DNA of 64,000 nt from Boletus sp. NGJ (GCA_019096195.1 JAGTXK010000028.1:48645-112644); one strand, 5' to 3'; numbered from the stretch's first letter, positions 23,955 through 36,694 are shown. Made by a program: numbers and translations. The notes: generated by a model from the letters alone, not told the origin.

Positions 23955-25400
23955 TGTCTTGACCTGGTGAGAAAGGGAGATACGGAAAGCGTTTTGGAGA
24001 GAACAAGGGCCGCTTTAACGTACACACCTTGCACTTGCCTATTTGTTCTCTGGAATAAATCCTTTCCAGCTATTCCCAATTTGGGGAAAAAAAAAAGGGA
24101 CTTGGCGTATCCATCGAGGATTTCGTATAGAATTGCCTTTACACGGGGAAGTTTCGACCTTTTTTTTTGCCGGTATTTGCAGTACAAACCCGTGCTAACT
24201 ACCTGTGATAGCATGCACCATGTTCACTGTATCCTCGTTCCCAGATCCCCTTTTCCGTGTGTGTGCCCACTGCTCACCTCGCACAGACTTCAAAATTTTG
24301 GGATGCGGGTCACGGCAGCGCTTTCGCCATGACGACCGCGTCAAAAATCCCACACCGTTTCCATGGTTTAAACGACAGTTACAGTTTCGTTGCGACGGTC
24401 CTCGGGGATAGGCGGATGCTAAGTTACTTTGGGAGAGTATCATATAACTAATCGCTCACATCTGTCGCACGTGCGCACACATAGTAGGTACGATCAGTCA
24501 TAATTAATGTATACGGTTGGGACCGCCAAAGAGCTATGAGAAAGTCAGGCGCCCACCAAGATCGTATACATGATGCGCCATCTCCTATCCACGACTGGAT
24601 GGTGAGCCATGACTTGTGTAGACCGCCTGAATCTTGGTGTGGTGCCCCACGCTTCATACACGTATCATACATGAAAAATCATCTGAACATCCCATCAAAC
24701 CTGATCTGATGCAGCCACACACCGTGATGGTAGCAAAGCCCCCACCTCCGAGATCAGAGGGCGTCGTATTCATCGTCAGGTTGCTACAGTAAGATCTTCC
24801 CAGAGAACCAAGCCTGAGCGTGTACCACCCCGCGATCGCTTGCATGAGCATTAAAGATACCTTGGCATATCCAACCCGGAAATGATATCGTCCGATTTTT
24901 TTTGGACGGTCATCCGCTTTCTGAATGACCATGCGTTCTTTTTGTCCCAATGGAACAACGATCGACTTGCTCTACAAAGTCGCCGATCATCATCATCGTA
25001 CGTACACTCACTGAAACCGGCTCATCACATCACCAATGACCGACATATAAACCTCGGTCGACAACAGAGCACGTGTCAAGAGCGAGATGCGTATGGGGAC
25101 TGTCCGTTTTATTCTTCTTTTTTATATTCTATGCGACTCCTCACGCAACAGGAGCATCCAAAAAAAAAAAAAAAAAACATGCCAACATCGAATGCAACCC
25201 AAGGGAAAGACGAGGGGGGCAGGAGATGTACAACAGAGCGGAAGACAAATAAAAAAAAGGGAATTGACATAAAGACAGAGCAAGATGACATAAGAAAACA
25301 GATGACGAACAGAGGCCATGTGTTCTGCTACCTCTCGCCTCTTCCCTCCATCGCATACCAAACCGCCTGCATAGTCGACCACATGGTAGAGGAGCAGCAT
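23955..25400. other. 1.4 kb intergenic, promoter side of the MAP kinase
   Basis: No gene is supported. The stretch near 23970-24200 is probably 5' UTR of the kinase. Some 70-codon frames occur near 24448-24950 on the minus strand without motifs. A/T homopolymers lie at 24087, 24160 and 25159-25176 (about 18 A), the last in the 3' flank of the G3BP-like gene. Confidence 0.4.
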
Positions 25401-26971
25401 CTACTTGCCACTGGGTGGACCACCGCGACCCCGCCCGGGTCCACCACGACCACCTCGGAATCCACCACGAGCTTCGCCATTGAGAGGTGCACCGCCCCGA
25501 GTTCGGCTCTGGGGCCTGTCGCCGCGCTCCTTGCGAGTCTCAACGAAAATACGCACTTGACCAGCCTCGCCTCCGACATCGATCCGCACACCACCCTCGC
25601 CACCCTGGTTCTGGGGCAACGACGTGATGATCGCCTTCTTGGCAGCATCAAGAGTCAAGAACTCCAGGAAAGCGCACGCCTTTGATCGTACAATCTCGAC
25701 GTCTTTTACCGGGCCAAATCGTTGGCTTAGGACCTGACTGAGCTGATGTTGGCTGACAGGCTCGACGACACCCTGAAAAGACCAGTGAATCAGTCACAAT
25801 GTATGATGATTTGCAGTGAATAGATACCTTGACGAAGCACTGTGGAGTGGTCATGGCGAGCACAGCGGCGATAGAAGGATGTTCGCGTGACCCGTGTTGT
25901 TGCCCGCCACGATGGGGAGGTCCATGTGATGCTGGAGACTGCGTACCGCTAGTCGGTGCAAGGCCATTTGAGGCAGCGGGCACCTCAGTCAAACCCTTGG
26001 ACTCCGTAGCGACCTGGGATCCCCATCGTTTCGAGTCCGTAGCAGCAAGGCTCGCCCAGCTCTTTGGGAGTGACTTTGCAGGTGCCGGCGTTGGAGCAGA
26101 CGTTTGTTGCAAGGGTGCAGGTGGTGGTGTAGGAGAAACAACGGGAGAAGGTTGAGGTTGCGGTGCGGGTGGAACCTCAGACTCGAGTAAAGCTTCGGGA
26201 ACAGGTTCAGCCTCCGAGGGAGCAACGGGTACGGGTGCGGGCTCGGGTTCAGGTTCCTCTTGATGGTAACCATTTGGCTCCGCAAGGTCGGTCTCAAGGA
26301 CCGGAGGGGGGGTGAGAGGATCAGGTTGAACAGTCGTGGGTTCCTCCTCCGGAACTGGGGCCGGAGGTGGAGTAGGCTCACGGGGCGGCTCAGGCCCAGG
26401 CTCAGCGGCAGGTTCAGGCACTGGTTCCTCGACAGAGGTCGATTCAGAGGTAGAGACGGCAGAAACAGGCTCGGCATCGCTGACATCATCCTCAACGGTA
26501 TCTTCCTTGAGGAACCGGAAAATGTCGTTGAGAACAAAGTAGCCATTTGGTTGTTCTGCAAGGAAGAAAGTCTGGACGAACTTTCTCCAGGGATCGCCAT
26601 GGTTGGACATCTCGCCAATGACCTGGATGATGATACCACCGTTGGCAGAGGACTGCGCGTCTACGGAGTGAATGAAGACTTTGCAGTCCTGGAACCCGAT
26701 AGAGGTGATCTTGTTGTGGATTTCCTGAATAGGTGGCACGTGAACAAAAGACAAATGACGGGAAGGAGAAAAATACCTGTTGACCGAAACAGGGTTTGAC
26801 TTCCTCTCCCTCTGTGCCATGAATGAAGGTGGAGGTTTTGGTGTAGAAGCAATGCAAACGATTGGGCTGTTTGTTGACATACGTGTAATATTGAGGAACG
26901 AACTGCCATCCAACCTCGGAAGGAACGACGTTCTGATGAATTGTAGATGCAGCAGACATGACGAAGGACAT
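25401..26971 (-). CDS. G3BP-like protein: NTF2 domain, RRM, RGG tail
   Basis: ATG 26971 opens SFVMSAASTIHQNVVPSEVGW then FVPQYYTYVNKQPNRLH and STFIHGTEGEE. After an intron (about 26726-26777) IHNKITSIGFQDCKV, GGIIIQVIGEMSNHG and FFLAEQPNGYFVLNDIFRF complete an NTF2-like fold. A long Pro/Glu-rich acidic middle (26520-25990) leads, over an intron at about 25773-25827, to an RRM (PVSQHQLSQVLSQRFGPVKD, SKACAFLEFLTLDAAKKA). The tail ends in RGGFRGGRGG repeats before the stop at 25401. This is the layout of G3BP/Bre5/Nxt3: stress-granule RNA binding and cofactor of the Ubp3 deubiquitinase. The gene is complete. Confidence 0.9.
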
Positions 26972-27554
26972 GCTAAGGGTTGGTGGTCAGGCGATGGGAG
27001 GTCAGGAGTGATCCAAAAAAAAAAAATTGTTTGAATGCATACCGATGAAAAAAGGGGAATAAATGGACGTGCGTTTGCGTGCGTGAGGAAGTCTACAGAT
27101 TACAACGGACAGAGGCCAATTAAACCTTTGCAGCAGCTGCGAAAAGACGGGGTCGACGGAAAGCTGTAAAACTAAAACAAGGGCTCGAATTTTACTTCGG
27201 ACTTTGCCGATAATCACGCTGACTCAGCCCACATCTGTCGGGACTACAATTTGTACTACGGTAGCATTACAGTAAGCCACAATGTTGTCCCGCGACAGTC
27301 GTCGAGTTCTCGCTTCCGAGGACATTCTTCTTTGCTTCATCATTCCAGGATTCGCTCGTCGTCGTCGGTGTCGTGATTACCCGAGGTGGCGTACTCCATT
27401 ACGCGAAAAACGGTTTTGTACATACTTCTTGCCTTGAGATTCGCAGCTCAACGCCGTGGTTATGCATCCTCTGACATTCAAGCGAACGTACGCAACGTGA
27501 TTACATCGTGATACTTCCATTCCGGATGAAAGCATCCCAGACGCATCCAACAAG
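26972..27554. promoter_or_regulatory. Promoter region of G3BP-like gene and 3' flank of GH16 gene
   Basis: No gene is seen. The A-rich string at 27016-27026 and the pyrimidine-rich 5' side on the minus strand fit a 5' UTR and promoter for the gene starting at 26971. Nothing else is recognisable. Confidence 0.4.
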
Positions 27555-29170
27555 TCACTCGTAGATGGTCAGCGCGTTGAACTCAAAGTACGCATCCGTA
27601 AAGGCCGAAGGATTCGAATTCACGTAGTCTGTGGCAAATCGCCAATCGATCAGTCGTCCAAAAATAGGTTCCACTTTGTGGCACTCACCGACACAGGTCG
27701 AGGGGCATCCAGATACCCCGTAAACGCTGCCAGCCCAATCGCCACCTTTTGTACACCAGGTCAGTGCTTTTGTGCATAGGTGACGAATATCACGTACAAA
27801 AGGTCAGATCAATGACGATATTCATGGCCCCGAGATGGGTCGCGAAATTACAGTCCGTGTTCGGGAAGTATGCCGAGGGAGTACCCTACTAATTTGTGAG
27901 TAACCTTACAACAAGGAATCTGCGCGGATACGATTACCCAGGTACTGGTGTCGACGGTGCTCTCGGGATACACTACTTGGCAGGGAACAGTTGTGCTGCC
28001 ACGTTCCCAGAAGTAGATCGAGATGTAAGTGGCACTCCGCTCAATCGCGTACCTGACCGGATTCGCTCGTTTGATCAACCTTGAACACGATCGGGAAGCT
28101 CACCAACCGCCACCGATGTTATTAAAGGGGGGTCCGAAACTGTTGGTATCATTGATTAGAACACCACATCCAGAATTGCCCGTGGTCCAGACGTCGCAAT
28201 CCAATCCCAGACTCTCCCTAATCACGACCCATGTCAATCAGAGGCATTCAGTTACAAGGAACGTACCCTGTCATTGTTCGCGTGGATGGCAACGTGCAAT
28301 CTGCAAACGGTGAGGAGATGCATGCGATACTGTCAGAATACTAATACTTACTTCCACTTGTATGTAGAGTCACCGTATCGGGCCCCTGATCATTGACACC
28401 TTCGACGATATCTATTTCGCCCTGTACAGCTATCATTAGACGTATTCACGGTGTGTATTCATTCCAATCAAACCTCATCTGGCCACTTTAGACCGACTTC
28501 CTGGAACGAAAATGGCTCAGCGTACAGAACAGTATACCAGTCTAGGGATCGACACATACCCTATATCGAACACACGATACGGATGTGTAAATTAGCAGGG
28601 AGATCTATTGAAAGAAGAAAGACGAACCCTGAAAAAAGGTAAGCACGTTCAGCCCATATATCGTCGTGAAGGTGACTCACAGACTGCAGGCCAAGTCCCA
28701 CAGCCTTGGGGCATATGGACGATATCGAAGCTAAAGGGACGTTGGTAATGAAACCAAACTATCATCGTTATACTTACATCGCAACGTGCGTCGTGTAATT
28801 GGCCAGGGATATCAAGTTGAAAGAGTTTCGTCCCGGACCGGACGCACTGAGAACAGTGGTATTGTCTGCACGCAAGGTCACGACACCACTTGCAGCGATC
28901 GAATACAAGCCGTCCGCTTTAGCTGTCGTTTGATTGACATAGTTTCTAGAAAAGTCCAACTACCTGTCAGACGCGCATCTCACCGACTTTCGACCATGCA
29001 TCAGGATGTACGCACACACGTCCGTTCGTGGGGTCGGGAATAATCTGCCAATCAAATGCATCGAAGAAAGATTGCCCGGTGAGGCTAGAGGTGAGGTTGT
29101 ACTTGGCTCCCAGTGCATTCACAGCAACAGTGAGCCCGAGCAGGGTGAAGGGGAACAATGACTTTGTCAT
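27555..29170 (-). CDS. Secreted GH16 endo-beta-glucanase family protein
   Basis: ATG 29170 starts a signal peptide (TKSLFPFTLLGLTVAVNALG), followed by KYNLTSSLTGQSFFDAFDWQ, the normal N-terminus of fungal GH16 proteins. The series of short exons continues with NYVNQTTAKADGLYSIAA, FDIVHMPQGCGTWPAV, then GEIDIVEGVNDQ (28398-28421). The latter has the ExDxxE catalytic site: first Glu nucleophile, last Glu acid/base. Later exons give ERSATYISIYFWERGS, NTDCNFATHLGAMNIVIDLTFCGDWAG and a C-terminal NPSAFTDAYFEFNALTIYE before TGA at 27555. It acts in the cell wall or outside the cell on beta-1,3(4)-glucan. An ATG 51 bases further upstream is in frame but would spoil the signal peptide. About eight introns are needed. 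Confidence 0.92.
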
Positions 29171-30571
29171 CGAGGGCACTAAAGACGACCAGCGGGTTAT
29201 CCTTCCTCGAGCACCCACCATGTTGCTTTTTATACATGTCCACCAATTGAACTTGACTACTCGGCACGTTCAGAGACTCGCCACATCTTTGACAGGTGGT
29301 TACGGATGAATGGCCCTGCAATGTTGTAGAGAGAAAGACAGATCTGCATGTGTTCGAAGGGACCAACGAACCATATATTTGTCCTCAATTCCGTGTCAGA
29401 GGACCTGTGGCGCATGCCAGATTTGAAAGGTTGCCCTGTATGACGGATGCGCATATCACGGAGACGGTCGCGATGATACGAGGCGACGTGGCAAGGGGCG
29501 TGCTCAATTTCTTAGTCCCGTTCACTGTTACCAATTTTTAATTCTGGGTAGGTTTGAGCAGCCTTGCAATGCAGGGAATCTGGAAACCTAATGACATCTG
29601 CATCAAGTCGCAGGAGGTGCTCCTCGTGCACTGGAATATTGCAGGTATTGCCATAGGAGAGTTTCCCGTTTTGGGGTCGCGTTACTCACGTGATCGGATA
29701 AAACAAGACCCCAAGTTGACAACTTATGCCTGAGCTCAGATCCTTGAAACGTGCGGCTGACCCTCCCAGAGCGCATTTGCACGACAGTTGTCCAAACGAA
29801 TGTTGGCATCTGAAACATGGACTCGCGGACTGGCATTTCGGAAGCACTTGCGCCTCTCCAAGGTGCACCTCTCCATCTCAATACATACCATTTGTCGCAT
29901 ACTTTCAGTATGGTACAAGTCTCACGACTCCATGCGGCGCCTGTGACGAGCCCGCATCTCATTTCATCTCGTCTCTACCAAACATCGGCTCCCGTTTGTC
30001 CATCCCATGGTATCTTTTGTTGTACCGTGTGGAACTCTCACTCGCCAATCAGGAGGAGCCTCATCATAGGTTTGTAGGACACTCCCCGACTTGCACCGTA
30101 ACGGACCCGACCCAACGATGCTTGAACGCTTATATCTGAGCCTATCGCCCACGATAGAGCGAGAGCTACACACTTGGCCCGCCGGCCCCCCCAGAAATCG
30201 CTGTACACTTGCAGTACGTACGCACGCTCGACCTCACGTTCACAGCTCCACACCACACGAGCCTTTCATGGTTCACGTCGCATTTTAAACCAGCCAATCC
30301 AAACGGATATAGAATCCATTCGTAACATGAATGATGGTATCAATGTGTTTTTGCAAAGTACAGATGGATATGAAATAAATAAAATAATTATTCAATATGG
30401 CGGCATTAAGGTGCAGATATAACATAGGCGTTCGTGCAACGGGAGATGGGTAACGAGCAATGGAGATACATGTCAGGGAGTCCAAAAAATAAAAGGAATG
30501 GTTTTACTTCCAACACGGAGGGGTGAGATGGATCGATAGGTGGAGTGAAACAGAGGGAGAATGCAAGTGTC
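29171..30571. other. 1.4 kb with no assignable gene
   Basis: This is the promoter side of the GH16 gene and the 3' flank of the small gene at 30572. Overlapping frames on both strands at 29603-30139 show no motif. An AT-rich patch lies at 30300-30420. Confidence 0.4.
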
Positions 30572-31328
30572 TCAAGGGATGATTTCTTCACGCCCAATAA
30601 TCGTCATCAGTCCAGGAACGTTCATTACCTTGTCCAAAGCAACTGGCTTTCGTGGATCAGGGAGAGACGATCGCGAGGCGGACGCGTAGTACCGAATCTA
30701 GACCACCACCACCCATCATTCGGTGTCAGTATGATTGATGCATACATGAACCAATCGTATGATAAGACTGACCATTACACGAAACTTGCCATCAGGCCTG
30801 TTTTTTGGTATACGTATCTGGCAAACCCAGCTGTACAAGAAAGAAGAAAGACAAACGTGCATTGTCAACCATCTTATCTATACGCGGAAGTGGATCCATT
30901 AGAACGCAGCACCGCGTGCTCGCCAGAGTGGCAACAATGTCCAAGCCAAGGCCACCACACGCACAGGAGAGACAACTTGGCAACGAAAGAGAGGGAGAGG
31001 GGAAGAGGAAGAGAAAGCAAAAAACCCACCTCTCTTCGACGAGCACGTTCGCCCCAACAAGCACCGCTTTTTCCAACAAACTCGCCCGCGAGCCTCGAAG
31101 CAACTTTGCCACATCCACTGCACCCTTGCACACATACCGGTCTGCGTGTCCGAGTGGTACTCGTCGTTTGCACGTCGCATCTTTCCCGCACAAGGATGGG
31201 TCTGTGATGGGTATGCCTGAGGCAAAATCGAGTGCGTCATGTCGAGTTCGTCTGAACTTGATGAAAACATTGGCAACGGTTGATACCGTCAAAGTCATTC
31301 TCAGTGGGGACGGTGGAGGAGAACTCAT
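30572..31328 (-). CDS. Unrecognised small gene, two or more exons
   Basis: ATG 31328 opens SSPPPSPLRMTLTVSTVANV then IKFRRTRHDALDF, HADRYVCKGAVDVAKLLRGS and SLLEKAVLVGANVLVEERW, where a GTGGGT..pyrimidine-rich intron seems to begin (about 31035). The last exon, following a CTAG acceptor near 30700, reads RYYASASRSSLPDPRKPVAL then DKVMNVPGLMTIIGREEIIP and TGA at 30572. The central exon and junctions are uncertain. I know no function. The pattern (ANVLVEERW.., RKPVALDKV..PGLMTI) looks like a conserved fungal protein and not a chance frame. No membrane span or signal peptide is seen. Confidence 0.5.
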
Positions 31329-31742
31329 CGTGATGGAAGACGAAAGAGAGAGCGAGAGAGAGAAGACGCAGCCTGGCCCGGCGGATAACTTAAACTTGGG
31401 GGACGTGTAACAAATAAATAAATGTCACAAGTACTTGATGTGAGCGGAGTTTGGACTGCATCTACTAACTTAGTAGTATACGACTTACAGTACCAAATCA
31501 AAACGATTTCTTTGTGCTGCATCAACATCCCGTGCAACGTGTATGATACCGGGAAAAAGAAAGTATGGCTAAACTGCTCTGACTTTCGCCTCGAGGCTTT
31601 TACAAACGTGCCTTTTCAACGCTCTCAGTGGCTGATAACCACTGGAACTCGTGTTCGGTTGCATCACAACGTTGTGTTCTGTTTGTTCGTGGAACGTGTT
31701 TTTAATCTCGGTGCTGCCCGTGGGCGAGCAACCCACCTTGAA
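31329..31742. other. Intergenic, no gene seen
   Basis: About 410 bases lie between the small gene and the MAK5 stop. They hold the promoter of the small gene. GA-rich sequence at 31330-31375 is the only notable feature. Confidence 0.4.
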
Positions 31743-34586
31743 TCAAGTACCTATCCCAGCCCATTCCTCCACGTCTTGCTCTTCTCTTGTGTCCATTGAG
31801 CGCATCCGACGCACACCAACGAGATCACTTCCGGCATCCGTCCTTGGCAACCCCAACATGGTTTCATGCACTGTACAATTCGCGTGAGAACCGTTATCAA
31901 GCCAAAGTGCACTCCACGTCATCAAGAGAACTGGCTAACCTTTTCCCGCAAGGATATCGTCCGCGATAGGTCTACTTCCCGAAGTGATATATCTGGTAGA
32001 TACCCCTCTGGCGATCAGCGGCCGAGAGAGCATCTCCTTTAACTCGGCTTTCAGAGCTGCAGTGTGGATGTTCGTTCGTTTCCTGTCGTGTTTGGTTGGT
32101 CTAGTGTCATCTTCGGAGGCACTGATCGGCGCGGCAGGACAGCCGGTCAGGTCACTCGTATCGCTTAGTCAAAACAGACTTACCTCACAACGTCCGAGTC
32201 AAGTTCAATCTCCATCGCTTCAGCAGCTTCTTTCAACCAATTGTGTTCGTGGTTCTGTTTCTTGACCCGATGCTGTTGGGCATCGATTTGCTTCGCCAAG
32301 CGGATTCGCTCCCTCAGATGGTCGAGCAACGTCAATTCGACGGTGATGTCGGGTATATCTGTATCCTCTGGGACCGTAATCGAAAATTAGGGGAGCAGTC
32401 TTCCGGTGGAGAAAGGATCCACCCACGGCGGCCTAGACTCGAGAGCATCGCTCTCACGATTCTCCTCTCATCGGGGGAGCACATGAGCAAACTGAATCCC
32501 TTACGCATCGCACGCGCAGTTCGGCCATTACGATGAATGAAGACATCAGCGGAACGCGGGATTTGATAATGTATGACATGGTCTACGGCTGGTATATCCA
32601 GTCCCCGCGCTGCGATATCGGTCGCCAGAAGAATGGCGTTCGGAGTTGTCTTGAATCTGCCAAGTTAGGTCAAGGAGAAGCTGGAGACAGCAAGTCAAGC
32701 GAGATACCTATCGAGGTTTTTGAGGCGTTGGCGCTGCTCTAGCTGCGAATGCAACGGGAACGCTTTGAGATTAAGGAGCTCCAAGAGGGGCGCGAGCCGT
32801 CTGATCCCGTCAATTGCCGACAGGAACACGAGGGAACGACCAGGGTATCGGAGCAGAAAATAATATAAATACGCATCCTTGTGGAGTTCGCGTGAATGAA
32901 GGGGTATCACGATCAACACGTGTGTGTGGCGCTACCTTTTCCGATGCAAGACACTCGATTTTACTCTCTTGGAGTGTGGAGACGACACCACCTGCCGGGC
33001 TGAGGTCAATAACTTCGGGCTCCGGGTCCCGGAAGTCAAGCCGGAGAAGCAGATCATCTTCACACATTACGTGGGGTGAGTTGCTGTAACCCCTTGAGAT
33101 CCGGGGCGGTGACTCACCGAGAGTGCTGGGCGGTTTGGAGCTACCCTTTTTTCCGAGCTTGATTTTGGAACGTCGTTTGAGGTTTCTTTGGAGGTCCTTG
33201 CTCAGCGTTGCAGAGAATACAAAAGTTTGCAGATCGTCGCTGCGTGGTGAACCTGCATTTCTTTCTTGGTCATTCAATTCTGGTTCTATCTCATCCCCTC
33301 TAAATCCAATATATCAGCTGCGCTAGTTCGTGTCAAGTCGATTACCTCACTTTGATTGGCGAACGGTGAGACGGAGGATATTGTCCATCTCAGCGAAGTG
33401 CCCAGTTTCGATCATCCGATCCGCCTCGTCCAACACAAGAACCTTGATATTTCGAACATGTTGTGCGAGAACTTCATCCTGGTCGAAGAAATAACAGTCT
33501 TTTTCACGAACGCGATGGATAGCTTCATCAAGAACGAACCTCTTCCAGAGTATCCCACAGCCTTCCAGGGGTTGCGATTAAAACGTCGACTCCGCGATCA
33601 AGGATCCGCCGTTGCTTTTGGGCCGACATCCCTCCGACTAGAACGGCGACACTAACGAGAGGTAACGCGTGTGCATTCCGATTCTTGGCATCAAACGCAT
33701 TGCCCTTGATGTTGCCCTGTACCTTGGATGGACCTACTTCCTCGGATTCTTCCTTGAGCGCGGCATCAACAGTCCTCGAAAATCCATTGAGATGATCTGA
33801 AACTTGCAGAGCAAGTTCTCGGGTAGGAGCGAGGATCAGGGCTTGAGGGTTGCGTTTTTGGGTAGGATGCCTCGACTGCGAGAGTATGCGGTGAAGAACG
33901 GGTAGTCCGTACGCGAGGGTCTTCCCTGATCCCTACGAATATCTGTGTTGGAATCGATGGGACGGACTAGTGCATGAGACATACCGTTTCTGCTATTCCA
34001 ATGATGTCTCGACCGGAAAGCGCGAACGGAAGTGCTCGTGACTGAATAGGAGTAGGGGAAGTAAATGACTTGCTGTGCATCACCTGCATGAGGTGAGGAT
34101 GCAAGTTGAACGAGCGCCATTCAGGCAGGAGCCCGGCTGTTGACCATGCAAAAGAGCGTGATATGGGATTACACGACGAGAAAAAGAGAGACAACTGTAC
34201 CATCGAATGAAGCGGTAGCAGGCAGTTGAGAGTTTTTTGTCAGACTAGCGGGAGGTTCGCCACCAGCAGCTGAGGGTTCGTCAACGGCAGTGGTGTCTGG
34301 CAGCTGTAGGACCTACCACAGGTTCGGGCATATTAGACGTAATTTCGATATAATACATGGAGCGCGGACGAACGTTAAACTTGACGACTTTTCCGCCATC
34401 ATTCTCCTCGTAGATGATCTCGACGTTGTTGACCTCCTCGAGTTCGAGAATGCCGTCGTCGCCATCGAGGCCTGTATCGGTGGGTCTCGCGACGGATTTC
34501 CACGGTAAGCGGTCAAGCGATCCGTACTGGATCTTGATTTTTTTGGTGGCAGACAAGGATTGAGGACGCGCCTTTCTCTTGGACAT
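31743..34586 (-). CDS. MAK5: DEAD-box RNA helicase Mak5 (DDX24 family)
   Basis: Mak5 is a nucleolar ATP-dependent helicase for 60S ribosome assembly. ATG 34586 starts [19 protein letters not shown] and [14 protein letters not shown], a Mak5-type leader. Helicase motifs follow in order: [13 protein letters not shown] (Q motif), AET/GSGKT (Walker A, split by an intron near 33938-33986), [24 protein letters not shown] (motif II), FVFSATLS (III), [12 protein letters not shown] (V), HRNGRTAR (VI, usually HRSGRTAR). The C-terminal region has [42 protein letters not shown] and a last exon [13 protein letters not shown], ending at 31743. A long insert between motifs II and III is normal for DDX24. 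Many short introns; no break found. Confidence 0.92.
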
Positions 34587-34911
34587 GGTACAGAAATAAG
34601 GTTCTTGAGTTTCGCCAACTCGTGCCAAGGCCGTATCAGACGATGTCCGTGTTGTTTGGCAAAACCTTCTGATCCAAACACGGTTTACTATAAATGGTGC
34701 TGACTTATTATTGTGGGTCCCAACTGACTTCGTTCATTTCACGTTTCACGGAAGCTTGAGTGTGTTTCTCGCTCCTCGTCTCCTCGTCTCCGTTTTTCTA
34801 CATCCTTGACCATTCCTGTTGTTCGTTGGCACAACGTTCGTTAGCCCGAGGTTATTTGTTTTAGGTCCGGTGAGGCGACATTCTTTTGGCGAACTCCTAC
34901 GGCGAAACCTC
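34587..34911. promoter_or_regulatory. Divergent promoter between MAK5 and the F-box-like gene
   Basis: Two divergent start codons are 325 bases apart, so the region serves both genes. A TATA-like ttactataaatgg lies at 34683-34695. Other elements are not recognised. Confidence 0.5.
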
Positions 34912-36252
34912 ATGCACGCGGGTCCTTCCAGACAAAGTACTTCTATCATGTCCCTACTACCACCGCTCCCAGTCGAAGTTTGGCGGCACATCTTCTCTCT
35001 GCTCATCCGCGTACCCGGCGCGTTGCTATCCGACCGACTCGACCCCTTCTCCGAGACCCGTGGTGTTGATGTCTATTGGAACATGGCACTGTCTACCAGA
35101 TTGGGGCTTCTCTTGGTCTGCAAAGACTGGTTCACAATCGTATCAGAGCTTATCCACGAATACATCCATCTCACTTGCTCCAAACAAGTCGTTATCTTTG
35201 CCGACCGCCTCGAACAAAGCAAGGCCAACGACGGCGTTCGTGCCCTTGGATCGCTGACCCGTCGCGTGGATGTCCAACTTCACAATCCACAACCAGATGA
35301 CGCGCAACATCATCTCGCCCGTATCTTACGGTGTACCCCCAATCTCGAGATCTTCATCAACAGCAACTTTTACATGTCGCTAACACCCAGTTCGCAGACC
35401 ATCCTCCCTCCCATGCAGACACCCACCGAAGTCATACAAACACTCCTCACAACATGCGCGCATTCCCTCCGCAGGGTGGAGTGGACTTGCAACGAGAGTC
35501 CAGGATGGAGCGACTTGATGGACGTGCTGCGGGAGTTACGCGGTCTTCGCAGTCTGACACTCGCTAATATATACGGATCATTCCCCGAAAAACCCCGCCA
35601 GGAGCACCTTATCCTACCTAATCTGAGGACCCTCATTTTAGGAGACAGTCCCTCGTTCTCTCACGCATCTCTGGGAAATGTCCCGCTTAACACTCTCCTT
35701 CTCATGCTGTCCAAGTCTCCCGATCAACTGCCCTACCTACACCGCCTTGAAGGCTTCTCTCCGTTTAGCCCAGACTTTTTGCGAACGCATGGACACAAGA
35801 TCAGTATTGTGAGGACGGTCGCTTATACTCCGCTTCTACCCGAAATCATCGCCAAATGTCCCAACCTCGAAACGTTTGTCACCATCTTTCCACACCAACA
35901 ACTCGACAATCTTTACCACCCCACCTTGAAACGCATTGGCATTTTCCCCATCAGCGAGGACATTGTCGGTGTCCCGATCCAGATATTTGCTGCGTACATC
36001 ATGAAGCCGCTCGAAGATCTGATGTGTCAGATCGAGGAATCCAACTTGCCCAACTTGAGACAAGTTCGCATACGAAACACGGGGACGTTGGCCGGGGTGG
36101 TAGAACACGCCCTTTTTATCCAAAAGTGGCGAGAGCGCTGGGGTTCGAGGGGTATTCGGTTTGATGATAAAGACGGATATCCTTTCCAACCGGAGATGCC
36201 AGGTAAGACCGACGATGGCCGCAAAATGCATGATCCGCCCAAACGACCCTGA
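34912..36252 (+). CDS. F-box-like / leucine-rich repeat protein, intronless
   Basis: One uninterrupted frame of 446 codons from ATG 34912; a second ATG at 34948 (MSLLPPLPVEVWRHIFSLL) starts right at the F-box and could be the true start. The F-box (LPVEVWRHIF.. to LLVCKDWFTI) is followed by leucine-rich segments (LRRVEWTCNE, LRSLTLANIYGSF, LPNLRTLILGDS, CPNLETFVTI, LPNLRQVRIRN). Such proteins recruit substrates to SCF ubiquitin ligases and are greatly expanded in agaric fungi. The target is unknown. The lack of introns contrasts with the neighbours. Confidence 0.85.
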   Translation: MHAGPSRQSTSIMSLLPPLPVEVWRHIFSLLIRVPGALLSDRLDPFSETRGVDVYWNMALSTRLGLLLVCKDWFTIVSELIHEYIHLTCSKQVVIFADRLEQSKANDGVRALGSLTRRVDVQLHNPQPDDAQHHLARILRCTPNLEIFINSNFYMSLTPSSQTILPPMQTPTEVIQTLLTTCAHSLRRVEWTCNESPGWSDLMDVLRELRGLRSLTLANIYGSFPEKPRQEHLILPNLRTLILGDSPSFSHASLGNVPLNTLLLMLSKSPDQLPYLHRLEGFSPFSPDFLRTHGHKISIVRTVAYTPLLPEIIAKCPNLETFVTIFPHQQLDNLYHPTLKRIGIFPISEDIVGVPIQIFAAYIMKPLEDLMCQIEESNLPNLRQVRIRNTGTLAGVVEHALFIQKWRERWGSRGIRFDDKDGYPFQPEMPGKTDDGRKMHDPPKRP

Positions 36253-36694
36253 GACGGACCAAAAACTTTTCCATTTCATGCAAGCTTTCGTCTCCTTTGT
36301 CTGTCCCGGTTTTTTTTTTTTTTCATGCCTTTAGTTTTCTCGTGAACCGTGTGCAGCTGCAGCATATTGAAAACAAGATACATTTGTACAATGATCATTC
36401 GGACTTGCTTTTGCTCTCTCTAGACTCAATCTGCATTTTCCTTTGGCTCAAGATACAAAAAACCACCTCATTGATTTGCATCGATAGTAACGAACAAAAA
36501 AGTCCAGCTTCGTAGTGCATATATAGATAACATAAAATATAGGTCCGTGCTAAATGGCGGACTTGATCTGTAATTTGTGAGTAAAATAACAAGCGAGCGT
36601 GTACAGGAGTGTCTAGGGATACAGCGAGGCGCGATGAAGCATGTAAAAGAGAGTGCGTGCAGATACACGAAGACGAACGGGCGCCTACGAACCA
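36253..36694. other. Intergenic, convergent 3' flanks
   Basis: The F-box-like gene and the terpene synthase gene converge here. A T-run (about 14) lies at 36310-36323. There is no gene; AT-rich sequence suits polyadenylation signals for both strands. Confidence 0.5.

Noticed and set aside
26260-26799. Plus-strand frame over the G3BP-like gene
   Set aside because: It is the antisense shadow of the Pro/Glu-rich linker, which is open in several frames.
30805-31410. Plus-strand 201-codon reading frame opposite the small gene
   Set aside because: It is rich in low-complexity KRK/GEGE sequence from a pyrimidine-rich intron on the other strand. The minus strand has coherent exons and splice sites.
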